This document shows, piece by piece, positions 16,633 to 24,715 of a stretch of DNA of 43,674 nt. The first letter of the stretch is position 1, and each line of letters opens with the position of its first letter. Source of the stretch: Thermoplasmatota archaeon (lineage in GTDB: Archaea > Thermoplasmatota > Thermoplasmata > Thermoplasmatales > Thermoplasmataceae). The stretch spans positions 1 to 43,674 of the forward strand of contig JAMCUH010000048.1 in assembly GCA_023379435.1 (NCBI GenBank), in the 5' to 3' direction. The notes beneath the pieces are model-generated. The model worked only from the letters and a program-made list of their open reading frames with translations. It made no database searches and had not been told where the DNA came from. The position numbers and the translations under genes were made by a program.

Positions 16633-17568
16633 CTACAGGGAAAACTCCCCAGGTATTTTCGGGAAGGGATGTGTATCTTCAATCCTGGTGAAGCCGCAGA
16701 TGTATCTTACAAGTCTCTCGATACCAATACCGAATCCGGCACTGGGCGGAAGGCCCTCATCAGCAGCCGAAAGATAGTGCGAAAACTGTTCTTCAGTCTG
16801 TCCCTTAAGTTTGATTCTCTCTCTTATTCTTTCCGGTTTGTATTCTCTTTCTCCACCAGAAAGAGCCTCCTGAAAACCTTCCGGGTATATCAGGTCCATG
16901 TCCGCAAGTGTTGAAGAGCCGTCATCATTCATCCTGTCATAGAATTCTCTCTTCATAACCGGTATGTCCACAATCCAGAACGGCGTCTTCGCCTCCTTTG
17001 AAAGTATTCGCTCGAAATCTTCTCCTCTGGAAGATTCCGCATCCAGATATTTTATAACAGGAAAAGGCGTTTCAGGCACTGGAAGGTCTCTCCCAAGAGC
17101 ACGGAGTTCCTGGGCGTTCTTTGATTTCACCTCTCTGAAAAGGTGAGGAAGTAGCTTTTCCACAAGCCTCATCATGTCCTCACGGGTGGCGTCCCTCTTT
17201 TCCACATCTATCTGCGTAAACTCCCAAAGATGCCTCCCAGATGACTTCTTGTCCTCAGTCTCCATACGAACATTTGGGGAGAAGGTGAATATTGATCCAA
17301 GATACTTCACAAGGAGATGTTTGTGGAATATCATGCTCTTTGTGAGGGAATATTTTTTACCGTAGTAGGTTACCACAGGATCAAAAACGGGGTGGTTGAG
17401 AGGATCTGTGAGCGGGGAAAGAATGACCGGAGGAACCTCCAGAAAACCTTCCTCCCTGAAGAAATCACCCAGAACCTTCCTCACGGTGGTGTGAATTCTC
17501 ATGGCATGAACCATGCTTTCCCTGGATAGCCTTTCAAGAGTGTTTTGAACAATTTCAGATTGCTGCAT
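16633..17568 (-). CDS. asnA: Archaeal asparagine synthetase A (AsnRS-like, no anticodon domain)
   Basis: Probably makes asparagine from aspartate, ammonia and ATP. The sequence is the catalytic core of class II Asp/Asn-tRNA synthetases: motif 2 region around FSPNVRMETED and LWEFTQIDVE, and motif 3 GFGIGIERLVRYICG near the end. At 311 residues it lacks the N-terminal OB-fold that binds the tRNA anticodon, which is the mark of the AsnRS-derived archaeal asparagine synthetase known from Pyrococcus. It is transcribed divergently from an Lrp/AsnC-type regulator 133 bases away, recalling the unrelated pairing of asnA and asnC in Escherichia coli. AsxRS annotation is the alternative, less likely because of the missing domain. 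Confidence 0.88.
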   Translation of the reverse strand: MQQSEIVQNTLERLSRESMVHAMRIHTTVRKVLGDFFREEGFLEVPPVILSPLTDPLNHPVFDPVVTYYGKKYSLTKSMIFHKHLLVKYLGSIFTFSPNVRMETEDKKSSGRHLWEFTQIDVEKRDATREDMMRLVEKLLPHLFREVKSKNAQELRALGRDLPVPETPFPVIKYLDAESSRGEDFERILSKEAKTPFWIVDIPVMKREFYDRMNDDGSSTLADMDLIYPEGFQEALSGGEREYKPERIRERIKLKGQTEEQFSHYLSAADEGLPPSAGFGIGIERLVRYICGFTRIEDTHPFPKIPGEFSL

Positions 17569-17670
17569 ACCTCTTTATCCGAAGATGAGAAATAAACATT
17601 TATTCAGGAATTTAGACAAAATGGCATCCAGGGTATGTGATTTATCATATGTTACTGTCATAATGTCGTA

Positions 17671-17678
17671 AAATTTAA
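17671..17678 (+). promoter_or_regulatory. TATA box of the Lrp/AsnC gene, with a possible operator just upstream
   Basis: AAATTTAA is centred 27 bases before the ATG at 17702. Directly upstream, at 17652-17671, TTAC and GTAA flank a CAT-A-ATG centre and form an imperfect dyad that touches the TATA box. This could be an Lrp-family operator, but symmetry is imperfect. Confidence 0.45.
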
Positions 17679-17701
17679 GTTCATGTCTGCCATTCTTTGA
17701 T

Positions 17702-18142
17702 ATGGACCAGAAGGACAGAAAGATTATAGACTACCTGATGGAGAACGGAAGGGACAAAATATCCGATATATCAAGAGTCCTTGATATTCCCAGAGTGACT
17801 GTTTATGAGAGAATTCAAAACATGATCAGGCAGGGAGTGATAAAGAAATTCTCTGCGATCCCGGATTTTTCCGCTCTTGGGTATCCGGTGACATCATTCG
17901 TCCTCGTTCTGTTCGATGCATCAAGAGGAATTTCTGAAAAGAAGCTGGCTGAAAAGATAGCAAGGATGAAAAACGTTGAGGAGGTTCACATAATAACCGG
18001 TGAGTGGGACCTTCTCCTGAAAGTGAGAGCACAATCCATGGATGATCTTGGTAACATGGTCCTGGAGAAGCTCAGGGAAACTGAGGGTGTTGGAAAGACC
18101 CAGACAATTGCCATCTTCCAGACCGTAAAGGATGGATTCTGA
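17702..18142 (+). CDS. Lrp/AsnC-family transcription regulator
   Basis: DNA-binding regulator that responds to amino acids. The first 60 residues form the winged helix-turn-helix (DRKIIDYLMENGRDKISDIS, then IPRVTVYERIQNMIRQGVIK). Residues 65-146 are the RAM effector/oligomerisation domain, with VTSFVLVLFDAS, VEEVHIITGEWDLLLKVRA and the typical final segment. Length of 146 residues is normal. It diverges from archaeal asparagine synthetase and probably controls that gene and itself; the effector could be asparagine or aspartate, which is inference from context. The message looks leaderless. It ends four bases short of the convergent thioredoxin reductase. Confidence 0.93.
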   Translation: MDQKDRKIIDYLMENGRDKISDISRVLDIPRVTVYERIQNMIRQGVIKKFSAIPDFSALGYPVTSFVLVLFDASRGISEKKLAEKIARMKNVEEVHIITGEWDLLLKVRAQSMDDLGNMVLEKLRETEGVGKTQTIAIFQTVKDGF

Positions 18143-18145
18143 ATG

Positions 18146-19147
18146 TCAGTGGAGGAAAAGCGATACCTCTTTGTCTTCCTTCCCGGTTGATATCTTCTTC
18201 CAGTCGTTCTTCACAACGGGCCTTCCCTTTATCCTCTGGACATAGTTGTATGCGGAGAGGGCAGCAGTGGCACCCATTCCCGCAGATATGACTGCCTGCT
18301 TGTACGGTATATCCGTGACATCACCTGCAGCAAAAATCCCGGGCATGGAGGTTGAGCAGTCCTTGCTGACTATGATCTCACCCAGCCCGTTCATCTCAAC
18401 CATTCCTCTGAGGAATTCCGTCTTAGTTACGTAACCCATTTCAACGAATACGCCTTCAACATTTATTTCCCTGTGCTCGTTTGAACCTATTCTTACAGTG
18501 TCCAGAGCTCCGACCTTCCCTTCTCCCTTTATGCCAACCACCTTTGTGCTGTTGACGAATTCAACCTTTCCTGTCTTTATAAGGTTATTAACAGTCTCTG
18601 AATCACCTATGGGGGTTTCCGTTCTCTGTATCATGTATATCTTCCTTGCTATGTTCACCAGAAGGTTACCGGCATCAAGAGCTGGTATGCCGGATCCAAC
18701 AACGGCAACATCCTTATTCCTGAACAGTGGACCATCGCACACGGCACAGTATGAGACACCCTTTCCCTTGAGTTCACGCTCTCCCGGAACACCAAGGTCC
18801 CTTGGCGTCTTTCCAAACGCAAGGATGAGTGCACATGTTTCATAGGAATCCTTGTTTGTTTTTATTTCGAAACAGCTCTGCTCAGCGTAGTGAAGCTCCT
18901 GAAGCTCCTCGTATAGAAATTCCGTTCCGTATTTTTCAGCCTGTTTCTTCATGGATTCCATCAGGGCGCTTCCTCCCACACTCATGATACCGGGGTAATT
19001 CTCAATATAGTCGGCAAGCAGTGCCTGTCCGCCGATATCTTTTGTTATAACGAGGGTGGAAAGACCCTGCCTCGATGTGTACAGAGCAGCTGAAAGACCT
19101 GCGGAAGCACCTCCAACAATTATGACATCGAACTGTCTATGCTCCAT
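18146..19147 (-). CDS. trxB: Thioredoxin reductase-like flavoprotein, atypical cofactor motifs
   Basis: FAD disulfide reductase that probably keeps thioredoxin or a similar protein reduced. The redox pair is C134-A-V-C137 in SYCAVCDGPLF, and the C-terminal FAD signature GIFAAGDVTDIPYKQ is intact. Two deviations stand out. The N-terminal dinucleotide loop reads GGASAG (12-17), with Ala where the second conserved Gly is usual. The NADPH domain has GSGIPA (151-156), but the HRRxxxR stretch that binds the NADPH phosphate is replaced by IQRTETPIGD. The thioredoxin reductase of Thermoplasma acidophilum is known not to use NADPH, so this protein may also use another donor. Length (333 residues) is normal. 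Confidence 0.9.
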   Translation of the reverse strand: MEHRQFDVIIVGGASAGLSAALYTSRQGLSTLVITKDIGGQALLADYIENYPGIMSVGGSALMESMKKQAEKYGTEFLYEELQELHYAEQSCFEIKTNKDSYETCALILAFGKTPRDLGVPGERELKGKGVSYCAVCDGPLFRNKDVAVVGSGIPALDAGNLLVNIARKIYMIQRTETPIGDSETVNNLIKTGKVEFVNSTKVVGIKGEGKVGALDTVRIGSNEHREINVEGVFVEMGYVTKTEFLRGMVEMNGLGEIIVSKDCSTSMPGIFAAGDVTDIPYKQAVISAGMGATAALSAYNYVQRIKGRPVVKNDWKKISTGKEDKEVSLFLH

Positions 19148-19247
19148 GCTGTTCTGTAGTAATGCCGGCTTAAATATTCATTCCTTTTTCAGAATACCGA
19201 ACATTAATTATTGTGGAAGAGGATCATAGAGTCACTGGGGATCACAA

Positions 19248-19922
19248 TTGGACATAGAGGAGAAGATAGCCGGGGAGATTGCCATGTCAGAGAACCCTGG
19301 TGAGACCATAAGGAAGTGGAGGGAGGAATTCATGATAACAAAGCAGGAGCTGTCCAGAAAGATTGGTATTTCATCCTCTGTGATAAGTGACTATGAGTCA
19401 GGGAGGAGAAAATCACCAGGTTCCACGTCCATAAGGAAGATTGTCAAGGCATTCATAAGTATTGACAGGGAGAAGGGGGGTAACATACTGAGAAGATACA
19501 ATGCTGGTCTTGATCTGGACGCATTCATAGACATACGAGACTATGATCATGAAATACCGCTTGAAAAGCTTGTCAGGACCATAGGGGGTGTGAATGTCTC
19601 AGGTGTTTCCATGCAGAGGCACATTATGGGATACACCATAGTTGATGGCATAAAAGCCATCATATCACTTAATTCCTCCGAGTTCAGTAAACTTTATGGC
19701 TGGTCGAGCCAGAGGGCAGTTCTCTTCACACAGGTTAAGTTCGGAAGAAGTCCCATGATAGCCATAAGGGTGCATCCTCTCAAGCCCGCTGCTGTTGTTT
19801 ATGTTCAACCCGGCACCATAGATGAGCTTGCGGTGAAATTATCGCAGATAGAGAACATCCCGCTCATAGTTACGAAGATGGATGTGCAGACCATAGCACA
19901 GATACTTTCAAAGCTCAAGTAG
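19248..19922 (+). CDS. XRE-family transcription regulator of archaeal type
   Basis: Likely DNA-binding regulator. Residues 19-70 form a helix-turn-helix of the Cro/CI type (ETIRKWREEFMITKQELSRK, then IGISSSVISDYESGRRKSPG). The remaining 150 residues form an alpha/beta domain found in archaeal regulators of this class, with VSMQRHIMGYTIVDGIKAII and VHPLKPAAVVYVQP. It has no membrane segment. The longest frame starts with TTG at 19248; an ATG at 19284 (MSENPGETIRKW), preceded by GGGGAG, is an alternative that keeps the DNA-binding domain. The 3' end overlaps the convergent ftsY by 8 bases. Target genes are not indicated by context. Confidence 0.85.
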   Translation: MDIEEKIAGEIAMSENPGETIRKWREEFMITKQELSRKIGISSSVISDYESGRRKSPGSTSIRKIVKAFISIDREKGGNILRRYNAGLDLDAFIDIRDYDHEIPLEKLVRTIGGVNVSGVSMQRHIMGYTIVDGIKAIISLNSSEFSKLYGWSSQRAVLFTQVKFGRSPMIAIRVHPLKPAAVVYVQPGTIDELAVKLSQIENIPLIVTKMDVQTIAQILSKLK

Positions 19923-20808
19923 AATTTCTTGCCTTTTCAGTGCCGAAAATCTTTTCCATGTACCAGGAAACGGAAAACGGCATCAGGTCATCCATTTTCT
20001 GTCCCGTTCCAATGAAAATTATCGGTTTCTTTATTCTGCTGGCAATTGAAATTATGGCTCCTCCCCTTGCATCTGTATCTAGCTTTGTTACAATGACCGA
20101 ATCATATGAGACCTCGCTGAAGAAGGTGGTCGCCTGATTGATGGCATCCTGGCCGGTGAGTGAATCCAGAACCAGGATTGTGAGATCAGGTTTCGTTATT
20201 CTCTTAATCTTCTTCATTTCCTCAAGAAGGTTCCTGTTTGTCTGCATTCTCCCAGCAGAATCTATCAGGACGTAATCATATCCCCTTGCAGTGGCCCTGT
20301 TAATTGCATCGAAAGCAACAGCTGCCGGGTCCGCACCCTGGGGCTGTTTCATGACTTCCACTCTCACCTGACCTGCCAGGTTCTCTATTTGCTCTATGGC
20401 ACCCGCCCTGAACGTATCAGATGCTGATATTATACACTTTTTTCCACGCTCAGAAAGGTAGTGTGCTATCTTTGCAACGGTCGTCGTCTTTCCGCCTCCG
20501 TTGACACCAAGAAAGAGTATGATGTATGGCTTCTTCCCGGGATTAAGGATATCACTCTTTTCCTGAAGTGGCGCAAGAATATCCTGCATTGCCTCCCTGA
20601 GGTGATCCCTGAGCTCATCCGTTGATATTTTTCCTCTACTTCCGAGCTTCTGTGAAAGCATTCCGTATATGTCTTCCGCTGTATCCAGATCAACATCGCT
20701 CTCAATGAGCATTGTTATGAGGGATTCCTCAAGTTCCGAAAGCTTGATTGAATCTGCTCCACCTTTGCTGAAAATCTTCTTCAGGCCGCTCTTGAAACTC
20801 TCAAACAT
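19915..20808 (-). CDS. ftsY: Signal recognition particle receptor FtsY
   Basis: GTPase that docks ribosome-SRP complexes at the membrane for co-translational insertion. The helical N domain (residues 1-85) is followed by the G domain: G1 FLGVNGGGKTTT (99-110), G2/insertion region SASDTFRAGAIEQIE, G3 DSAGRMQTN, G4 TKLDTDARGG and the closing GTGQKMDDLMPF. There is almost no acidic extension before the N domain, as in other short archaeal FtsY proteins. It begins inside the last codons of pfdA (8-base overlap), a gene order common in archaea. Its partner SRP54 is encoded at 40253-41617. Confidence 0.97.
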   Translation of the reverse strand: MFESFKSGLKKIFSKGGADSIKLSELEESLITMLIESDVDLDTAEDIYGMLSQKLGSRGKISTDELRDHLREAMQDILAPLQEKSDILNPGKKPYIILFLGVNGGGKTTTVAKIAHYLSERGKKCIISASDTFRAGAIEQIENLAGQVRVEVMKQPQGADPAAVAFDAINRATARGYDYVLIDSAGRMQTNRNLLEEMKKIKRITKPDLTILVLDSLTGQDAINQATTFFSEVSYDSVIVTKLDTDARGGAIISIASRIKKPIIFIGTGQKMDDLMPFSVSWYMEKIFGTEKARNST

Positions 20809-21223
20809 CTTTACCTTTTTCCGGTTGCTGGGAAGCCCTCTGAAGAAGCATGATCAGTGAATCGTACCTGCTGCTCAGCTCCTTTCTTCTGAGGTAGAGC
20901 GTATCAAGCGTATCCGTGATCTGCTTCATGTTATCCTTCAGTCTTTTTTCCACGTCCTCGCCGCCAAATTCAGCATAGACATCTGATCCAATGGGGACAA
21001 GAAAACGATCAGGCTTCTTGATGACGGCATCTATGTATATGCCGGAGCCTATGTTGATCTTTTTTTCCTCTGATTCAAAAAGGTCCCTGCTGGATACAAC
21101 CGAAAGCGTAGTTCCCATGTCGGATAGCAATCTTTCAAGGGAGGATATCTGGTTTTCCGTGGATTCAATCAGTGAACGCATATAATTAATCTCGTCAGTT
21201 ATGTTAATCGTCTCTTCTGCCAT
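20801..21223 (-). CDS. pfdA: Prefoldin alpha subunit
   Basis: Subunit of the hexameric prefoldin chaperone (two alpha, four beta) that holds unfolded proteins and delivers them to the thermosome. Residues 5-45 and 95-135 are coiled-coil helices around a beta-hairpin region (INIGSGIYIDAVIKKPDRFL and VPIGSDVYAEF), the standard alpha-class layout with 140 residues. The C-terminus is charged. It overlaps pgk by 20 bases and ftsY by 8, so the three are almost certainly one transcription unit. The beta subunit is encoded at 42148-42513. Confidence 0.95.
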   Translation of the reverse strand: MAEETINITDEINYMRSLIESTENQISSLERLLSDMGTTLSVVSSRDLFESEEKKINIGSGIYIDAVIKKPDRFLVPIGSDVYAEFGGEDVEKRLKDNMKQITDTLDTLYLRRKELSSRYDSLIMLLQRASQQPEKGKDV

Positions 21224-22472
21224 CCTTTTTCACTCCGAATATTTCCATGCTTTCCTTGAGCGCCTCTATGACTGGCATTTTCTCACCGGATAAATAGCTT
21301 ATGAGTGCTCCTCCGCCTGTAGACGCATGAGTGATCCTCGGCAAAAGATCAAGGTTCTCCAGGGCACTCAGTGTATGGCCCCCACCTGCTATTGTAACTG
21401 CACCGGAACCCGCAACTGCATTGAAAACTTCCCTCGTCCCTGCGGAATACTCCTCTATCTCATACATGCCCATTGGCCCATTTAAAAATATTGCCTTTGA
21501 CCTCCTTATCTCATCTGAAAATAAAACAATGGAATCTATGCCAATATCTGCTATTATCTCGTTATCAGGTATTTTTTCTGTGAGTTCTACTCTCCTTCCG
21601 GAAGGGTTCAGTATGAGATCCGTTGGCATTACTATTCTGTTTCCATACTTCTCAAGGATTGCTCTGCTTTTATCAATGAGATCGGTATGATGATCATTGT
21701 TCTTGCGTATGAAATCCATATTTTTCTTTCCTATATTGTATCCAGAACTCCACAGAAAGGCATTTGCAACAACTCCACCCACAAGTATTCGATCCACCAT
21801 TCCCCTTTCAAGGAATGATGATGCAACGGCAATACTCTCGCTGATCTTTGCTCCGGCAAGTATGGCAATCTTCGGTCTTTCATTACCCTTTCGGAATCTT
21901 TCAATGCCAGAAATCTCTTTTTCTATGAGCCGCCCGGCAATATTAGGCACAATCCTCCTGAATCCGGTCAGTGTGACCTGTGCACGGTGAATTGCCGGGA
22001 ATGCATCATTGACAAAGTAATCCATATACTTTGAGAGTGATTTCACGATGTTTGTCTGTTCGGCCGCCACTGCATCATTTGCGTTCACATTCACCTCCTC
22101 AGAATAGAATCTTGTATTTTCAAGCATGATGATATCCCCATCCTTCAGTTTTTCAATCTCTCTTCCAACGGTGTCCCCAAAAAGGTTGTCCACAAAAGAT
22201 ACCGGTCTTCCAAGGATGCCACCCAGGGCCCTGGCATGCTCTTTGAGAGACAAAAAATCCTCCTTTCCGGGCCTGCTCTGATGCGCCATTATGACAACCT
22301 TGGATGATCTCAGGGAATTGAGTGTTTCCACATGAGACTGGAACCTCTGGTAGCTCAGTATTTTACCTGTGGATGGATCGATGGGCGAGTTGATGTCAAC
22401 CCTTACGAAAACGGTCTTGCCATCAAGGTTGAAATCATTAAGTGTGAAGAATCCCATTTTTGATAATGGCAT
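21204..22472 (-). CDS. pgk: Phosphoglycerate kinase
   Basis: Transfers phosphate between 1,3-bisphosphoglycerate and ADP, or works in reverse in gluconeogenesis. The signature VFVRVDINSPID lies at residues 21-32, the substrate-arginine region MAHQSRPGKED follows, and nucleotide-binding segments appear later: ILAGAKISESI, FLNGPMGMYE, and the final AGGGHTLSAL and STGGGALISYLSG. At 422 residues it matches archaeal enzymes. ATG at 22472 lies 27-28 bases after minus-strand AAATAAAATAAC, so a leaderless start is likely; ATG five codons later is possible. Confidence 0.96.
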   Translation of the reverse strand: MPLSKMGFFTLNDFNLDGKTVFVRVDINSPIDPSTGKILSYQRFQSHVETLNSLRSSKVVIMAHQSRPGKEDFLSLKEHARALGGILGRPVSFVDNLFGDTVGREIEKLKDGDIIMLENTRFYSEEVNVNANDAVAAEQTNIVKSLSKYMDYFVNDAFPAIHRAQVTLTGFRRIVPNIAGRLIEKEISGIERFRKGNERPKIAILAGAKISESIAVASSFLERGMVDRILVGGVVANAFLWSSGYNIGKKNMDFIRKNNDHHTDLIDKSRAILEKYGNRIVMPTDLILNPSGRRVELTEKIPDNEIIADIGIDSIVLFSDEIRRSKAIFLNGPMGMYEIEEYSAGTREVFNAVAGSGAVTIAGGGHTLSALENLDLLPRITHASTGGGALISYLSGEKMPVIEALKESMEIFGVKKDGRRDD

Positions 22473-22493
22473 GAACCTATATCTCTCTCCACC

Positions 22494-22505
22494 GTTATTT
22501 TATTT
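22494..22505 (-). promoter_or_regulatory. TATA box of the pgk-pfdA-ftsY unit
   Basis: Minus-strand AAATAAAATAAC is centred 27-28 bases before the pgk ATG. Confidence 0.55.
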
Positions 22506-22535
22506 TCTTCTATGTTGTGATTGACAAGAAACACA

Positions 22536-22544
22536 GCTTATATT
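22536..22544 (+). promoter_or_regulatory. TATA box of the sugar nucleotidyltransferase gene
   Basis: GCTTATATT is centred 25 bases before the ATG at 22565, predicting a leaderless transcript divergent from pgk. Confidence 0.55.
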
Positions 22545-22564
22545 ACATCTAGAAATTCACGGGC

Positions 22565-23311
22565 ATGCAAGTGGTGGTTACCGCTGCCGGTCTTGGAAAA
22601 AGGAGTGGCCTTGATGGCAGGATGAGAAAGGAAATGCTCCCGATCTATGACTGCAAGGATGGGAATATCGTGCTTAGGCCATTGCTGGAAGTCATAATTT
22701 CAAGGTACAGGAATCTGGGGCTGAAAGATTTTGTTCTCGTTCTTAGCCCATCTGATGTCATGACACAATCATATGTAAGGGATTATCTTGATTTTGTCAC
22801 CGTGACTTTTCAGGAATCGGCAAGGGGATTCGGAGATGCAGTTTACTGTGCCAGGGACTATATCAGCGGTGATTTTATTCTAAATTGCGGTGATGGCATT
22901 TATTGTGAAGAGGCATTTCAGAAAAAACTCATAGGGCACCGGACAGCAGGATCAGGCCATGCGGTGCTTGCACTTATGGGTGTTTCCAACCCAAAGAGGT
23001 ACGGTGTTGCAAGTATAAGGGAAAAAGATGGACGTGTGTTCGTTGAGGACGTTGAGGAAAAACCCGAGAAACCCAAAAGCAATCTGGCAATAATGGCCAT
23101 GTATAGACTACCTGAGGAGATATTCTCTGTCCTGGAAAGATCCCGTGAGAGAAAGGAGCTCACACCTGCAATACAATCCCTCATCATGAAAGGCATGGAC
23201 GTGGAGGCTATCATCGGAGAAAGTGAAAAGTGGCTCAGTGTTGGAATCGCTTCCGAGTACGTATCCGTTCTTCAGCGGTCACTTCTTTTTCTCAGTCCCT
23301 GCGACAGCTGA
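22565..23311 (+). CDS. Sugar-1-phosphate nucleotidyltransferase (GalU/RmlA superfamily)
   Basis: Probably activates a sugar 1-phosphate to an NDP-sugar. The N-terminal loop VVTAAGLGKRSG (residues 4-15) and KEMLPIYD (22-29) are the nucleotide-binding signature; FILNCGDGIY (near 100) gives the metal-binding Asp; VEDVEEKPEKP is the family EKP segment. At 248 residues it resembles UTP-glucose-1-phosphate uridylyltransferases but lacks the C-terminal helix repeats of RmlA-long forms. Its 3' end overlaps the convergent UDP-sulfoquinovose synthase homologue by 33 bases. That neighbour consumes UDP-glucose, so a UTP:glucose-1-phosphate activity is a reasonable inference, not proof. Confidence 0.87.
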   Translation: MQVVVTAAGLGKRSGLDGRMRKEMLPIYDCKDGNIVLRPLLEVIISRYRNLGLKDFVLVLSPSDVMTQSYVRDYLDFVTVTFQESARGFGDAVYCARDYISGDFILNCGDGIYCEEAFQKKLIGHRTAGSGHAVLALMGVSNPKRYGVASIREKDGRVFVEDVEEKPEKPKSNLAIMAMYRLPEEIFSVLERSRERKELTPAIQSLIMKGMDVEAIIGESEKWLSVGIASEYVSVLQRSLLFLSPCDS

Positions 23312-24517
23312 CTTGCCGCTGCTCTCTTTCCAGGATGTTCTTGGCATTATGACATCCTTCAGCCTTCGAATCCTGCCGGAATATTTCATCACATCCTGCA
23401 GTATGATTGATATCTCCGTTTCGAGAGACCTCGCCGTTCTGTAGCCAAGTTCCCTTAGCTTCACATTTTCAGGATTGTAGTAATGCTCCTCTTTTTCTAT
23501 CCTAGGGTTAGCAGTGTGCAGTATGCCTGGCTTTTTTCTGTCAGGATACAGGGATGAGAATACCTCAACCACCTTACTGGCCAGTTCATTGACGGAATAG
23601 TGTTCATCGTACTGATTGAATACCCTGTATTCTCCATTTTTTGGAGGATTTTCAATGGCAATGGTAAGGCACTGCACCGAATCCTCGAGAGATAGAAAAC
23701 CCCTTGTCTGTCCCCCCTTACCGTAGGGCGTTATGGGCAGTCCTGCAATTGCCTGGGCGCAGAATCTGTTCAGCGCGGTACCCCACACCTCATCTATGTC
23801 AAATCTTGTGTGTGAGGAAGAACTCTCTATCTCTGATGTTCTGGTGCCATAAACAACACCCTGCATCACGTCCGTAATGGCAGTTCCCCAAAGGCGGTTT
23901 GCGAACATGAGATTGTTGGAGTCATGAACCTTCGTCCAGTGATACCAGGAACCCGCGAATTTTGGAAATGGAAGTGTATCGCTTCTCCCGTGATAGTTCA
24001 CTTCAAAAAAACCCTCCGGGATATCGATATTAGGTGTTCCATACTCACCCATTGTTCCGAGTTTGAGTATGTGCGATTCCGGGACAATATCCTTGGTGGC
24101 ATAAATGAGATTCATTGTGCTTACAATATTCTTCATCATGGTTTCTGTTGCCTGCTTTAGCCCTATCATGGAATACGGGGCAGAACGCTGTTCAGCAAGA
24201 TGCACAATTGCATCCGGTTTCTCCTTTTCAAGGATACTGTAAAGTCTACGTGGATCCGTTACATCAAATCTCACAAACCCGGGTTCGCCGAATGTCCTAG
24301 AAGCCTTTCTGATTCTTTCTGCCATGCTGTCGATGGGTATGAGTGAATCGGAATGCACCTCCCTGACCCTTCTCCTTGTTATAAAACTATCAACACCAGT
24401 GACCTGATGGCCTCTTGCAAGCAGCCTTAAAGCCAGTGGCCAGCCTATGTATCCATCCATGCCCAATATGAGAACTTTCTTTCCTTCCAAACATGGGAAA
24501 ATGCCAAAGAAACTCAT
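23279..24517 (-). CDS. UDP-sulfoquinovose synthase homologue (SQD1/Agl3 type)
   Basis: NAD-dependent enzyme of the SDR family that converts UDP-glucose and sulfite to UDP-sulfoquinovose. Marks: Rossmann loop GMDGYIG (19-25), LGTMGEYGTPN with the active-site region, the catalytic pair in SWYHWTKVHDSNN (YxxxK), QGVVYGTRT, and GKGGQTRGFLSLEDSV near residue 270. These long identities to the plant SQD1 and Sulfolobus Agl3 pattern are specific to this enzyme rather than generic epimerases. In archaea the product feeds N-glycans; a sulfoquinovose-containing glycan is known in Thermoplasma. The C-terminus has a short lysine-rich tail. It is convergent with a nucleotidyltransferase that may supply its substrate. 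Confidence 0.92.
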   Translation of the reverse strand: MSFFGIFPCLEGKKVLILGMDGYIGWPLALRLLARGHQVTGVDSFITRRRVREVHSDSLIPIDSMAERIRKASRTFGEPGFVRFDVTDPRRLYSILEKEKPDAIVHLAEQRSAPYSMIGLKQATETMMKNIVSTMNLIYATKDIVPESHILKLGTMGEYGTPNIDIPEGFFEVNYHGRSDTLPFPKFAGSWYHWTKVHDSNNLMFANRLWGTAITDVMQGVVYGTRTSEIESSSSHTRFDIDEVWGTALNRFCAQAIAGLPITPYGKGGQTRGFLSLEDSVQCLTIAIENPPKNGEYRVFNQYDEHYSVNELASKVVEVFSSLYPDRKKPGILHTANPRIEKEEHYYNPENVKLRELGYRTARSLETEISIILQDVMKYSGRIRRLKDVIMPRTSWKESSGKSAVAGTEKKK

Positions 24518-24663
24518 TAACCTTTTCCATAAGAGTCTCTGACGTCATAACAGCTTGAAGAAATTGCCTCAATATGTTGCATATTTGTCTGTCAATTGTC
24601 TGCCCGCGACGATCTTTAGTTCAGTTGACCAGTTTTGGCTCTCCTGTAATCGGGAAGTGAAAA

Positions 24664-24672
24664 CTTTTATAC
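24664..24672 (+). promoter_or_regulatory. TATA box of the FHA-kinase-phosphatase operon
   Basis: CTTTTATAC predicts transcription start near 24694, giving a leader of about 20 bases before the FHA gene with a weak GAGG at 24701-24704. Confidence 0.5.
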
Positions 24673-24715
24673 CATTGGCTTAATTGGTCTCATGGTGCCA
24701 GAGGATTGATTATTC

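Noticed and set aside
16633-17568. Annotation as aspartyl- or asparaginyl-tRNA synthetase
   Set aside because: The N-terminal OB-fold anticodon domain is absent and the length fits the archaeal asparagine synthetase derived from AsnRS.
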